DNA of 12,523 nt from SIG588 sp045599305. GTDB lineage: Bacteria > Bacillota > Clostridia > Oscillospirales > Acutalibacteraceae. Location: NCBI GenBank assembly GCA_045599305.1, contig JAZRVU010000106.1:1-12523 (forward strand). Direction: 5' to 3'. A model generated the notes under the pieces. The model saw only the letters and a list, made by a program, of their open reading frames with translations, ran no database searches and was not told the origin of the DNA. The position numbers and the translations under genes were made by a program. Shown piece by piece: positions 6,032-12,523 of this stretch; the first letter of the stretch is position 1; every line of letters begins with the position of its first letter.

Positions 6032-7597
6032 ATGTTTATCAAAATTTCTTTTCTTGTGCTGTTCTTTGCAATGATGGTGGCCATTGCCGTGCTTTGCCGC
6101 CGTCAGGCGCAGAGCGTCAACGGCTTTGTGCTGGGTGGCCGGCAGGCCGGCCCGTGGCTCACGGCCTTCGCCTACGGCACCTCCTATTTTTCCGCCGTTA
6201 TTTTCGTCGGCTACGCCGGTCAGTTCGGCTGGCGCTTCGGTGTTGCCTCCACGTGGGTGGGCATCGGCAACGCCCTGCTCGGCTCGCTGCTGGCGTGGGA
6301 GATCCTGGGGCGGCGCACCCGCATCATGACCCAGCATCTGGGCAGTGCGACCATGCCGGAATTCTTCGGCCGCCGCTTTGACAGCACTGCTTTGAAGGTC
6401 GTGGCCTCCGCCATCACCTTCCTGTTCATGATCCCCTACACCGCCTCGCTCTACAACGGCCTGTCCCGTCTGTTCGAGATGGCGTTCGGCATCGACTACG
6501 CCTGGTGCGTGCTGGGCATGGCGGTGCTGACCGGCGTGTATGTCACGGTGGGCGGCTACATGGCCACCGCCATGGCCGACTTCGTGCAGGGCCTCATTAT
6601 GCTGGGCGGCATTATTGCCGTCATCGCCGCGGTGCTCAACGGGCAGGGCGGCTTCACCGCCGCCATGACGGCGCTGTCGCAGGTGCCTGCCGAGGAGACG
6701 GAGATGGCCGGTGCCTTCACCTCTTTCCTGGGGCCGCAGCCGCTGCAGCTGCTGGGCGTGGTGCTGCTCACCTCGCTGGGCACCTGGGGTCTGCCGCAGA
6801 TGGTGCAGAAATTCTATGCCATCAAAAATGAGGGCGCGATCCGCAAGGGCACCCTCATCTCCACCCTGTTCGCCTTTGTGGTGGCGGGCGGCTGCTACTT
6901 CCTCGGCGGCTTCGGCCGTCTGTTCGGCGACGTGGCCGACTACGGCGCGAACGGCAAGGTGGTCTACGACAGCATCGTCCCGGCCATGCTCAAAAATCTG
7001 CCGGACGCCATCATCGGCATCGTCATCGTGCTGGTGCTCTCGGCTTCCATGTCCACCCTCTCCTCGCTGGTGCTGACCTCGTCCTCCACCATCACGCTGG
7101 ACTTCATCCGTCCCATGCGTAAAAAGGAGATGAGCGAGAAACGCTCCCTGCTCATCATGCGGGTGTTCATCGTGCTCTTCATCGTCATCTCCGCCGCCAT
7201 CGCCATTCTGCAGGCGCGTTCCTCCGTCACCTTCATCGCACAGCTGATGGGTATTTCGTGGGGCGCCATGGCGGGCGCGTTCCTCGCTCCCTTCCTGTGG
7301 GGACTCTATTCCAAGAAGATCACTCCCGCTTCGGTGTGGGCATCCTTTGTGGTGGGCGTGGGCATCATGGCGGCGAACATGATCTGCACCCTCACCGGCG
7401 TGCCGTTCCTGGATGAGTATTTCTCCTCCCCCATCAACGCGGGCGTGCTGGCCATGGTGGTCAACCTCGTGGTGGTACCGCTGGTCAGCGCCGTGTCGAA
7501 AAAAATGCCGCAGCCTCTTGTGGAAGATATGTTCTCGTGCTATAATAGGACTGTGAGCGTCACCGCCAAGGAATCGCTGGAAGAGGAAGACGCCTGA
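6032..7597 (+). CDS. SSS-family sodium:solute symporter
   Basis: This 521-residue integral membrane protein of the solute:sodium symporter family (PutP/PanF-like, LeuT fold) couples solute uptake to sodium entry. About 13 hydrophobic helices can be traced along its length. The family's early signature is clear in GFVLGGRQAGPWLTAFAYG followed by TSYFSAVIFVGYAGQFGWR (about residues 30-70), which includes the GGR and sodium-site region. GGYMATAMADFVQG and the helix rich in SASMSTLSSLVLTSSS are further family landmarks. The start is set by AAGGAGGAAAC just before ATG 6032. A promoter for this strand is less clear: TTGAGA (5983-5988) and TATAAG (6004-6009) are only 15 bases apart. It is the first gene of the plus-strand series, 38 bases ahead of iorA, so an aromatic amino acid, oxo-acid or arylacetate is the likeliest cargo, by context only. 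Confidence 0.9.
   Translation: MFIKISFLVLFFAMMVAIAVLCRRQAQSVNGFVLGGRQAGPWLTAFAYGTSYFSAVIFVGYAGQFGWRFGVASTWVGIGNALLGSLLAWEILGRRTRIMTQHLGSATMPEFFGRRFDSTALKVVASAITFLFMIPYTASLYNGLSRLFEMAFGIDYAWCVLGMAVLTGVYVTVGGYMATAMADFVQGLIMLGGIIAVIAAVLNGQGGFTAAMTALSQVPAEETEMAGAFTSFLGPQPLQLLGVVLLTSLGTWGLPQMVQKFYAIKNEGAIRKGTLISTLFAFVVAGGCYFLGGFGRLFGDVADYGANGKVVYDSIVPAMLKNLPDAIIGIVIVLVLSASMSTLSSLVLTSSSTITLDFIRPMRKKEMSEKRSLLIMRVFIVLFIVISAAIAILQARSSVTFIAQLMGISWGAMAGAFLAPFLWGLYSKKITPASVWASFVVGVGIMAANMICTLTGVPFLDEYFSSPINAGVLAMVVNLVVVPLVSAVSKKMPQPLVEDMFSCYNRTVSVTAKESLEEEDA
7518..7546 (+). promoter_or_regulatory. Internal extended -10 promoter ahead of iorA
   Basis: A perfect TATAAT (7541-7546) is preceded by TGC, making an extended -10 element, and by TTGTGG (7518-7523) at a 17-base spacing. 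It lies in the last codons of the symporter gene. Transcription from about 7553 would give iorA a leader of about 80 bases, allowing iorAB-paaK-ACT expression without the symporter. Confidence 0.6.
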
Positions 7598-7635
7598 ATA
7601 CTTTTTGATGCACAAACACAAAAGGAGATATCAAC

Positions 7636-9375
7636 GTGAAACAACTGATGATCGGTAATGCCGCCGTGGCACGCGGGCTGTATGAAGCCGGCTGTGCGGT
7701 GGTCTCCAGTTACCCCGGCACCCCCTCCACCGAGATCACCGAGCAGGCCGCGACCTATGAGGAGATCTACTGCGAGTGGGCGCCCAATGAAAAGGTGGCG
7801 GCCGAGGTCGCCTTCGGCGCGTCGCTGGGCGGCGCCCGCAGCGCCTGCGCCATGAAGCACGTGGGTCTGAACGTGGCGGCCGACCCGCTCTTCACCATGT
7901 CCTACACCGGCGTCAACGCCGGCATGGTGATCTGCGTGGCGGACGACCCGGGCATGCACTCCTCGCAGAACGAGCAGGACTCCCGCCATTACGCCATCGC
8001 GGCCAAGGTGCCCATGCTGGAGCCGGCGGATTCGGCCGAAAGCCTGGCCTTTGCCAAAGCCGCCTTTGACCTGTCGGAGCAGTTCGACACGCCGGTGCTG
8101 CTGCGTATGTGCACCCGCATCGCCCACTCCCAGAGCATCGTGGAGACGGGCGAACGCGTCGACCGGCCCCGCAAGCCGTATGAAAAGGACGCGGCCAAGT
8201 ACATCATGATGCCCGGCTATGCCAAGAAGCGCCACCCGCTGGTGGAGGCGCGCACCGCAAAGCTCGCGGAATTTGCCGAGACCTGCCCCTTCAACCGTGT
8301 GGAATGGGGCGGCACCGAACTGGGCATCATAACCACCGGTGCTTCCTATCAGTATGTGAAAGAGATCTTCGGTGACACCGTCAGTGTGCTGAAGCTCGGC
8401 ATGGTCAATCCGCTGCCCACCGCCCTCATCCGCGACTTTGCCGCCAAGGTGGAACGTCTGGTGGTCATTGAGGAACTGGACGGCATCATCGAGACCCATT
8501 GCCGCACCATCGGCGTGGCCGTGGAGGGCAAGGAACTGTTCACCAACATCGGTGAGTTCTCGCAGGCGAGCATCGCCCGCGTGCTCGGCCTGCCGGAAAA
8601 GGCGCATCAGACCATCGACACCGCCATCCCCGTGCGCCCGCCCGTGATGTGTGCCGGCTGCCCCCACCGCGGGATGTACTACACGCTGGCCAAAAACCAT
8701 GTCACCGTCATCGGCGATATTGGCTGCTACACGCTGGGTGCGCAGCAGCCGCTCAACGCGGTGGATTCCACCCTGTGCATGGGCGCCTCCATCTCCGGCC
8801 TGCACGGCTTCAACAAAGCCTGCGGCCGCGACGGCGAACAGAAGACGGTGGCCGTCATCGGCGATTCCACCTTCATGCATTCCGGTATGACGGGGCTGGT
8901 GAACATCGCCTACAATGACTCCCACTCCACCGTCATCATTCTCGACAACTCCATCACCGGCATGACGGGGCATCAGCAGAACCCCACCACCGGCTATAAC
9001 ATCAAGGGCGATCCCGCCGCCAAGGTGGATCTGGAGACGCTCTGCCGCGCCATCGGTTTCGAGCGCGTGCGGGTGGTCGATCCCTACGATCTCGCCGCCT
9101 GCGACGCGGCGGTAAAAGAGGAACTGGCGGCCGATGCGCCGTCCGTCATCATCTCCCGCCGTCCCTGCGTGCTGCTCAAGCACGTCAAGGCGAAGCCGCC
9201 CGTGAAGGTGAATCCCGAAAAGTGCCGCAGCTGCAAGAAGTGCATGAAGCTCGGCTGTCCGGCCATCCGCATCCGCGACGGCCGCGCCGATATCGACACC
9301 ACGCTGTGCGTGGGCTGCGGTGTGTGCGGCCAGTTGTGCGCCTTCGGTGCCATTGAAGAGGGAGGGAACGACTGA
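7636..9375 (+). CDS. iorA: Indolepyruvate ferredoxin oxidoreductase, alpha subunit
   Basis: IorA is the large subunit of the cytoplasmic, oxygen-sensitive enzyme that oxidatively decarboxylates indolepyruvate, phenylpyruvate or hydroxyphenylpyruvate to the aryl-acetyl-CoA, reducing ferredoxin. The 579 residues show the pyrimidine-side domain with SSYPGTPSTEI near the start. The thiamine-diphosphate domain has GDIGCYTLG (360-368), GDSTFMHSG (409 onward) and LDNSITGMTGHQ (from 436). A C-terminal ferredoxin domain carries two [4Fe-4S] motifs: C530, C533, C536, C541 and C558, C561, C564, C568. The proline usually following the last cysteine is Ala here. GTG 7636 is chosen because AAAGGAGA lies 7 bases upstream and the family start (KQLMIGNAAVARGLYEAG) follows at once. 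The stop overlaps the iorB ATG by one base (TGATG), implying translational coupling and equal subunit amounts. Confidence 0.96.
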   Translation: MKQLMIGNAAVARGLYEAGCAVVSSYPGTPSTEITEQAATYEEIYCEWAPNEKVAAEVAFGASLGGARSACAMKHVGLNVAADPLFTMSYTGVNAGMVICVADDPGMHSSQNEQDSRHYAIAAKVPMLEPADSAESLAFAKAAFDLSEQFDTPVLLRMCTRIAHSQSIVETGERVDRPRKPYEKDAAKYIMMPGYAKKRHPLVEARTAKLAEFAETCPFNRVEWGGTELGIITTGASYQYVKEIFGDTVSVLKLGMVNPLPTALIRDFAAKVERLVVIEELDGIIETHCRTIGVAVEGKELFTNIGEFSQASIARVLGLPEKAHQTIDTAIPVRPPVMCAGCPHRGMYYTLAKNHVTVIGDIGCYTLGAQQPLNAVDSTLCMGASISGLHGFNKACGRDGEQKTVAVIGDSTFMHSGMTGLVNIAYNDSHSTVIILDNSITGMTGHQQNPTTGYNIKGDPAAKVDLETLCRAIGFERVRVVDPYDLAACDAAVKEELAADAPSVIISRRPCVLLKHVKAKPPVKVNPEKCRSCKKCMKLGCPAIRIRDGRADIDTTLCVGCGVCGQLCAFGAIEEGGND

Positions 9376-9953
9376 TGGAGACCACACGTTTGATGATCGT
9401 CGGTGTGGGCGGTCAGGGCTCGCTTCTGGCAAGTAAACTGCTCGGCCGGCTGCTGGTGGACGAGGGCTACGATGTCAAGGTATCGGAAGTCCACGGCATG
9501 AGCCAGCGCGGCGGCTCGGTCGTCACCTATGTGCAGTTCGGCGAAAAGGTCTACTCCCCCGTGATCGAGACGGGCGAGGCCGATTTCATCGTCTCGTTTG
9601 AAAAACTTGAGGCGGCGCGGCATCTGCCCTGCCTCAAGCCGGGCGGCACCGTGATCGTGAACGATCAGCAGATCGACCCGATGCCGGTCATCACCGGCGC
9701 GGCGGCTTACCCTGTCACCGTGCTGGAGGACATGAAGGCCGTGGGCGTAAAGGTGGACGCCATCGACGCGCTCGCCCTTGCGCGGGAGGCCGGCTCGCAG
9801 AAGGCGGTCAACATCGTGCTGATGGGACGCCTTGCCCGCTATTTCCCCATGAGCCGTGAAAAGTGGCTCGCCGCCATCGAGCGGTCGGTCGCACCGAAGT
9901 TCGTGGAGATGAACAAGAAGGCATTTGACCTCGGGTACTCCTATTCCGAATAA
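9375..9953 (+). CDS. iorB: Indolepyruvate ferredoxin oxidoreductase, beta subunit
   Basis: IorB is the small partner of IorA and carries the gamma-type domain of 2-oxoacid:ferredoxin oxidoreductases, which helps bind CoA. The 192 residues include the expected glycine-rich opening IVGVGGQGSLLASKLLG (about 8-24), the strongly conserved KVSEVHGMSQRGGSVVTYVQFG, and ADFIVSFEKLEAAR. The length is normal for the subunit. GGAGGG is 9 bases ahead of the ATG, inside the end of iorA. paaK follows after 14 bases. Confidence 0.95.
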   Translation: METTRLMIVGVGGQGSLLASKLLGRLLVDEGYDVKVSEVHGMSQRGGSVVTYVQFGEKVYSPVIETGEADFIVSFEKLEAARHLPCLKPGGTVIVNDQQIDPMPVITGAAAYPVTVLEDMKAVGVKVDAIDALALAREAGSQKAVNIVLMGRLARYFPMSREKWLAAIERSVAPKFVEMNKKAFDLGYSYSE

Positions 9954-9967
9954 AAAGGACGAATCAT

Positions 9968-11269
9968 ATGCAACGCTATTGGCAAGAAGAGATCGAGACC
10001 GCCTCGCGTGAGCAGATCACGGCGTGGCAAAGTGAGGGGCTCGTGCGCACGGTGCGCCGTGTCTACGATCACGTGCCCTGCTACCGGGAGCGGATGGACG
10101 CCGCCGGCGTGAAGCCGGAGGATATCCGCTCGGTGGAGGATCTGCACCTGCTGCCCTTCACCTGCAAGCAGGATCTGCGCGATAACTACCCCTTCGGCCT
10201 GTTTGCCGTGCCCATGGAGGAGGTCGTGCGGCTGCACGCCTCGAGCGGCACCACCGGCAAGCAGATCGTGGTGGGCTACACCCAGCACGATCTGGACGTG
10301 TGGGAGAATATCAGCGCCCGTCAGCTCGTCGCCGTCGGCGCCGGGCGGGGCGACAAGATCCACGTCTCCTACGGCTACGGCCTGTTCACCGGCGGCTTCG
10401 GCTTCCACGGCGGTGCCCACGCGCTGGGCGCGGCCGTCGTGCCGGTGTCCTCCGGCAACACCGCCCGGCAGATCACCATCATGCAGGATTTCGGCTCGGA
10501 TATCCTGTGCTGCACCCCGTCCTATGCGATGTATATGGCGGAGACGATGGAGAAAATGGGGGTGGACACCGAAGCACTCCCGCTGCGTGCCGGCATCTTC
10601 GGGGCGGAGCCGTGGACAGAGGAGATGCGTCAGCAGCTGGAACAGAAGCTGCACATCAAAGCCTATGACGTCTACGGCCTGACCGAGATCATGGGGCCCG
10701 GTGTGGCCTATGAGTGCGCCGAGCAAAACGGTATGCACGTCAACGAAGACCAGTTCATCATCGAGGTGCTGGACCCCGAAACGGGCAAACCCGTGCCGGA
10801 CGGCACCCCCGGCGAGATCGTCTTCACCACTCTCAACAAAGAGGCCTTCCCCGTCATCCGCTACCGCACGCGGGATATCGGCGTCATCAGCCACGAGCGG
10901 TGCGCCTGCGGACGCACCTTCGTGCGGATGTCCAAGCCGCTCGGCCGCACCGATGATATGCTCATCATCCGCGGTGTCAACGTCTTCCCCTCGCAGGTCG
11001 AGACGGTGCTGCTGCAGATGGGCTACTCCCCCAACTACCAGATCGTGGTGGATCGCGTGCGCAATCTGGACACGCTGGAGGTGCTGGTGGAGATGAACGC
11101 CGACACCTTCTCCGACACTGTCACCGGCATCAGTGCCAAGGAGCACGCGCTGGAGGGGGCGCTCAAGTCCCTGCTGGGCGTGGCCGCCGATGTCACGCTG
11201 GTGGCGCCGGATTCCATCGCCCGTTCGGACGGCAAGGCCGTTCGCATCGTGGACAAACGCAAGAAATAA
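9968..11269 (+). CDS. paaK: Phenylacetate-CoA ligase (AMP-forming) family enzyme
   Basis: This 433-residue adenylate-forming enzyme matches PaaK in length and motifs. It has the AMP-binding loop SSGTTGK (92-98), YGLTEIMGPGVAYEC (Y236 onward, the adenine/acid-binding motif) and the C-terminal hinge segment GRTDDMLIIRGVNVFPSQ. The reaction is arylacetate + CoA + ATP to aryl-acetyl-CoA + AMP + PPi. Downstream of IorAB, the reverse direction, releasing arylacetate while conserving energy, is plausible, as proposed for anaerobes with linked ior and paaK genes. Alternatively it activates imported arylacetate. The sequence does not decide direction or aryl group. AAAGGACG is the ribosome site. The ACT gene begins 18 bases after its stop. 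Confidence 0.94.
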   Translation: MQRYWQEEIETASREQITAWQSEGLVRTVRRVYDHVPCYRERMDAAGVKPEDIRSVEDLHLLPFTCKQDLRDNYPFGLFAVPMEEVVRLHASSGTTGKQIVVGYTQHDLDVWENISARQLVAVGAGRGDKIHVSYGYGLFTGGFGFHGGAHALGAAVVPVSSGNTARQITIMQDFGSDILCCTPSYAMYMAETMEKMGVDTEALPLRAGIFGAEPWTEEMRQQLEQKLHIKAYDVYGLTEIMGPGVAYECAEQNGMHVNEDQFIIEVLDPETGKPVPDGTPGEIVFTTLNKEAFPVIRYRTRDIGVISHERCACGRTFVRMSKPLGRTDDMLIIRGVNVFPSQVETVLLQMGYSPNYQIVVDRVRNLDTLEVLVEMNADTFSDTVTGISAKEHALEGALKSLLGVAADVTLVAPDSIARSDGKAVRIVDKRKK

Positions 11270-11287
11270 TGGCAAGGAGGCGCTGAT

Positions 11288-11725
11288 ATGTCCATTCAAC
11301 AGCTTTCCGTTTTTGTGGAAAACCAAAAGGGCAAACTGGTGCAGATCACGCAGGTGCTGGCCGATGCCGCCATCGACATCCGGGCGCTTTCGGTGGCCGA
11401 CACCGCCGACTACGGTATTCTGCGTCTGATCGTCAGCGACACCGACCGCGCTGTCGCCGCGCTCAAGGAGGCGCGGTGCGTGGTCTCCGTCACCGAGGTG
11501 CTCGGTATCGCCGTCAGCGATACGCCCGGCAGTTTTGCCGCCGCCGTGAGGGTGCTGGCCGAAAATGAGATCAACATCGAATATGTCTACGCCTTTATCA
11601 CCCCCGAGCCCGGCAGCGCCTATGTGGTGATGCGGGTGACCGATAACGACGCGGCCACCGCCGTGCTGCAGAAGGCAGGGGTGCGGGTGATCGGCCGGGA
11701 CGAACTGGACGGCCTGTTCGCCTGA
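11288..11725 (+). CDS. Tandem ACT-domain amino-acid-binding protein
   Basis: This 145-residue protein consists of two ACT domains (about residues 3-66 and 71-137) and nothing else. The first begins QLSVFVENQKGKLVQITQVL and the second EVLGIAVSDTPGSFAAAVRV, both in the usual beta-alpha-beta ACT pattern with a glycine before the first helix. ACT domains bind amino acids and regulate enzymes or transcription. A stand-alone double-ACT protein at the end of ior-paaK clusters is a recurring arrangement in anaerobes, and it probably senses an aromatic amino acid or oxo-acid to tune IorAB or PaaK. AAGGAGG (from 11274) precedes ATG 11288. It has no DNA-binding or catalytic domain. Confidence 0.92.
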   Translation: MSIQQLSVFVENQKGKLVQITQVLADAAIDIRALSVADTADYGILRLIVSDTDRAVAALKEARCVVSVTEVLGIAVSDTPGSFAAAVRVLAENEINIEYVYAFITPEPGSAYVVMRVTDNDAATAVLQKAGVRVIGRDELDGLFA

Positions 11726-11763
11726 GGTGAAAGAGCGAAGGACGGAAAATTTTTCAAAACCCC

Positions 11764-11792
11764 TTGCAAATGCCGTTAAAATCGTGTATACT
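11764..11792 (+). promoter_or_regulatory. Promoter of the tRNA-Arg gene
   Basis: TTGCAA (11764-11769), a 17-base spacer and TATACT (11787-11792) predict transcription from about 11799, some 25 bases before the mature tRNA. The ten bases CCCTTGCAAA around the -35 are identical to those at the rhaM promoter. Confidence 0.75.
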
Positions 11793-11795
11793 AAC

Positions 11796-11822
11796 AAAGG
11801 CCTGTGAAAACAGGCCTTTATA
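11796..11822 (+). terminator. Hairpin between tRNA promoter and tRNA; possible weak terminator of the ACT operon
   Basis: AAAGGCCTG (11796-11804) pairs perfectly with CAGGCCTTT (11811-11819) around the loop TGAAAA. Only three T residues of the arm plus TAT follow, so termination would be weak. It is the only hairpin between the ACT gene and the tRNA, and it also begins at the predicted tRNA transcript start, so it may instead be a structured pre-tRNA leader. Confidence 0.45.
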
Positions 11823-11823
11823 T

Positions 11824-11900
11824 CCGCCCGTGGCGAAGCTGGATATCGCAGTGGATTCCGATTCCAAAGGCCGGGGGTTCGAATCCCTCCGGGCGGGCCA
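11824..11900 (+). tRNA. tRNA-Arg (anticodon CCG)
   Basis: A full cloverleaf of 77 bases with encoded CCA can be folded. The acceptor CCGCCCG pairs with CGGGCGG. The D-stem is GCGA/TCGC with a 9-base loop. The anticodon loop TTCCGAT carries CCG at 11858-11860. A 5-base variable loop AGGCC, T-stem GGGGG/CCCTC with loop TTCGAAT, discriminator G and CCA (11898-11900) complete it. It decodes CGG arginine codons. The outermost anticodon-stem pair (11851 with 11867) is G-A and not Watson-Crick; the other four pair. Confidence 0.94.
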
Positions 11901-11906
11901 TAAAAG

Positions 11907-11943
11907 AAACGTCTTTTGTCTACCAAGGCAAAAGACGTTTTTT
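11907..11943 (+). terminator. Rho-independent terminator of the tRNA-Arg transcript
   Basis: A 12-base-pair stem, AAACGTCTTTTG (11907-11918) with CAAAAGACGTTT (11929-11940) and a 10-base loop, runs into TTTC, giving six consecutive T residues at the 3' side. It starts 6 bases after the tRNA. Confidence 0.85.
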
Positions 11944-11994
11944 CTTGCTTTTTGAGGCATTTTACAGCAAAAATCGCATAAAATGAGGCAAAAC

Positions 11995-12037
11995 GGGCTT
12001 TGAGATAGCCATCATGGCTGTCCCGGAGCCCATTTTT
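11995..12037. terminator. Second terminator-like hairpin downstream of the tRNA
   Basis: GGGCT (11995-11999) pairs with AGCCC (12027-12031). An inner stem, GATAGCCA (12004-12011) with TGGCTGTC (12015-12022), has loop TCA. The outer arm is followed by TTTTTT (12033-12038). On the minus strand the hairpin is followed by TTTT, so it may also end the transcript of the YhfC-family gene. Confidence 0.7.
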
Positions 12038-12038
12038 T

Positions 12039-12165
12039 CGTTTCCGGCACCGAAAACAGCCCGAAAAAGCTGGTGTACTTTTTACGTTTCTTTGCTCTGC
12101 AAAGAAGTCGGCAATCGACTGCGCGGGGGGGGATTTGAATACAAATGTTTCTTATGCGATTTATA
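12039..12165. other. Gene-free stretch with a small hairpin and an 8-G run
   Basis: No supported gene is seen. Between the tRNA and the YhfC-family gene, this part of the roughly 265-base gap holds an 8-base-pair hairpin with loop TCT (TTCTTTGC 12088-12095, GCAAAGAA 12099-12106). A small stem AGTCG/CGACT (12106-12120) and a run of eight G residues (12125-12132) follow. An open frame at 12014-12211 lacks a ribosome site and begins inside the terminator. Confidence 0.5.
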
Positions 12166-12523
12166 TCATTTTATACCGTCGCTTGCAGATTGTGGCATCG
12201 TTTTTTTGTAAAGTGTCATTGCAATGAAAACAATGACTGCAGTCCACAAAGCAGCCCAGACCTCAACCTGCCATAACGATACTACGGCTCGCTGATAAAG
12301 TGCAGGAAACGTATCCACCAGCATATGAAGGACTATCGCCATCGGCAGACAGATCTTCTTTGCGTTTACAACTCCATAATATACGATAACCGTAAGTCCG
12401 ATATGTACAAGCATTGCAAACAGGCGCTCAATGACGTTCATAGCTGACATTGCGTAATCAAACGTGGCAGCAGCCTGAACGGATGGAAGCGCAGCGGCAG
12501 CAGTTTCCTCCGTAATGTTCAAT
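12166..12523 (-). CDS. YhfC-family intramembrane glutamic-type protease-like protein (C-terminal part)
   Basis: The frame enters from the right edge and ends in TGA at 12168-12166, giving about 119 residues. ERLFAMLVHIGLTVIVYYG and LPMAIVLHMLVDTFPALYQ match the later membrane helices of the YhfC family, membrane proteins of about 250 residues classed with glutamic-type intramembrane proteases. A third hydrophobic helix (VWAALWTAVIVFIAMTLY) closes the protein. The histidines in MLVH and VLHMLVD are in the conserved helices; the N-terminal half, with the EExxR-type motif expected in such proteases, lies outside the window. A TTG at 12522 is not a convincing start. GC content is about 40-50%, below the core genes, and no partner gene is visible. 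Confidence 0.72.
   Translation of the reverse strand, partial: LNITEETAAAALPSVQAAATFDYAMSAMNVIERLFAMLVHIGLTVIVYYGVVNAKKICLPMAIVLHMLVDTFPALYQRAVVSLWQVEVWAALWTAVIVFIAMTLYKKTMPQSASDGIK

Noticed and set aside
5996..7621. 541-codon minus-strand open frame rich in His, Gly and Glu
   Set aside because: It is the complement of the symporter's membrane helices and has no ribosome site or recognisable domain.
7540..9432. 630-codon minus-strand open frame
   Set aside because: It is antisense to iorA, which has complete cofactor motifs.
11878..11900. tRNA 3' end as a phage or element attachment site
   Set aside because: No second copy of the tRNA 3' sequence and no integrase gene occur in the window, so it cannot be supported here.
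9941..11926. 661-codon minus-strand open frame
   Set aside because: It spans the antisense of paaK, the ACT gene and the tRNA, which no real gene would do.
11754..11960. Minus-strand frame containing RRDSNPRPLE
   Set aside because: This peptide is a well-known artefact of translating the complement of a tRNA; it coincides with tRNA-Arg.
12014..12211. 65-codon plus-strand open frame
   Set aside because: It starts inside a terminator hairpin, has no ribosome site, reads through an 8-G run and overlaps the YhfC-family gene antisense.
1..12523. CRISPR arrays, insertion sequences, replication origin, riboswitches
   Set aside because: No spaced direct repeats, transposase motifs, DnaA-box clusters or recognisable riboswitch cores were found by reading.

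Overview
The window looks like chromosomal DNA from a high-GC, anaerobic, Gram-positive gut-type bacterium of the class Clostridia (Oscillospiraceae/Ruminococcaceae-like). Supporting points are strong AGGAGG-type ribosome sites, sigma-A-like promoters with 17-base spacers, a tRNA with an encoded CCA, a YhfC-family membrane protein, and oxygen-sensitive ferredoxin-dependent indolepyruvate oxidoreductase genes. The core (about 680-11,900) counts at roughly 60-65% GC in sampled lines. Both ends (about 115-710 and beyond about 11,900) drop to roughly 40-48%, so the core is flanked by DNA of different composition. The taxonomic placement is inference.

Left edge (1-760): the last 49 codons of a probable diacylglycerol/undecaprenol kinase-type membrane protein, then a low-GC GNAT acetyltransferase, then a bidirectional terminator.

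Rhamnoside/galactoside module (764-5032): a GH78-like alpha-L-rhamnosidase on the minus strand diverges from an L-rhamnose mutarotase gene (rhaM) followed by a GH36-type alpha-galactosidase-like gene on the plus strand. The two start codons are 119 bases apart. Between them lie two near-mirror-image promoters (TTGCAA, 17 bases, TATACT or TATCCT) with a small inverted repeat between their -35 boxes. Neither glycosidase has a signal peptide, so they probably act on imported oligosaccharides; mutarotase would then equilibrate the released rhamnose anomers. rhaM carries one in-frame amber stop at codon 67 but is otherwise intact over 104 codons, which is the clearest anomaly in the window.

Aromatic 2-oxo-acid module (5120-11,819): an amidohydrolase-2 family metal hydrolase (minus) diverges from a plus-strand operon of an SSS-family sodium symporter, iorA, iorB, a phenylacetate-CoA ligase (paaK) and a tandem-ACT protein. 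IorAB oxidises aryl-pyruvates to aryl-acetyl-CoA and reduces ferredoxin. The PaaK-like enzyme interconverts aryl-acetyl-CoA and free arylacetate. The ACT protein is a likely aromatic amino-acid sensor, and the symporter a likely carrier for the substrate or product. This is the layout expected for fermentation of aromatic amino acids to arylacetates. Substrate, direction and the amidohydrolase's role are inferred. A second, extended -10 promoter inside the end of the symporter gene may drive iorAB separately.

Right edge (11,760-12,523): a tRNA-Arg(CCG) with its own promoter, a hairpin in its leader and two terminators downstream, then a gene-free stretch and the C-terminal part of a low-GC YhfC-family membrane protein gene on the minus strand.

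No CRISPR array, insertion sequence, riboswitch, origin or phage gene was recognised. I see no wholly unprecedented system. The most promising leads are the amber-interrupted mutarotase, the mirrored divergent promoter, and the amidohydrolase/SSS/Ior/PaaK/ACT cluster.
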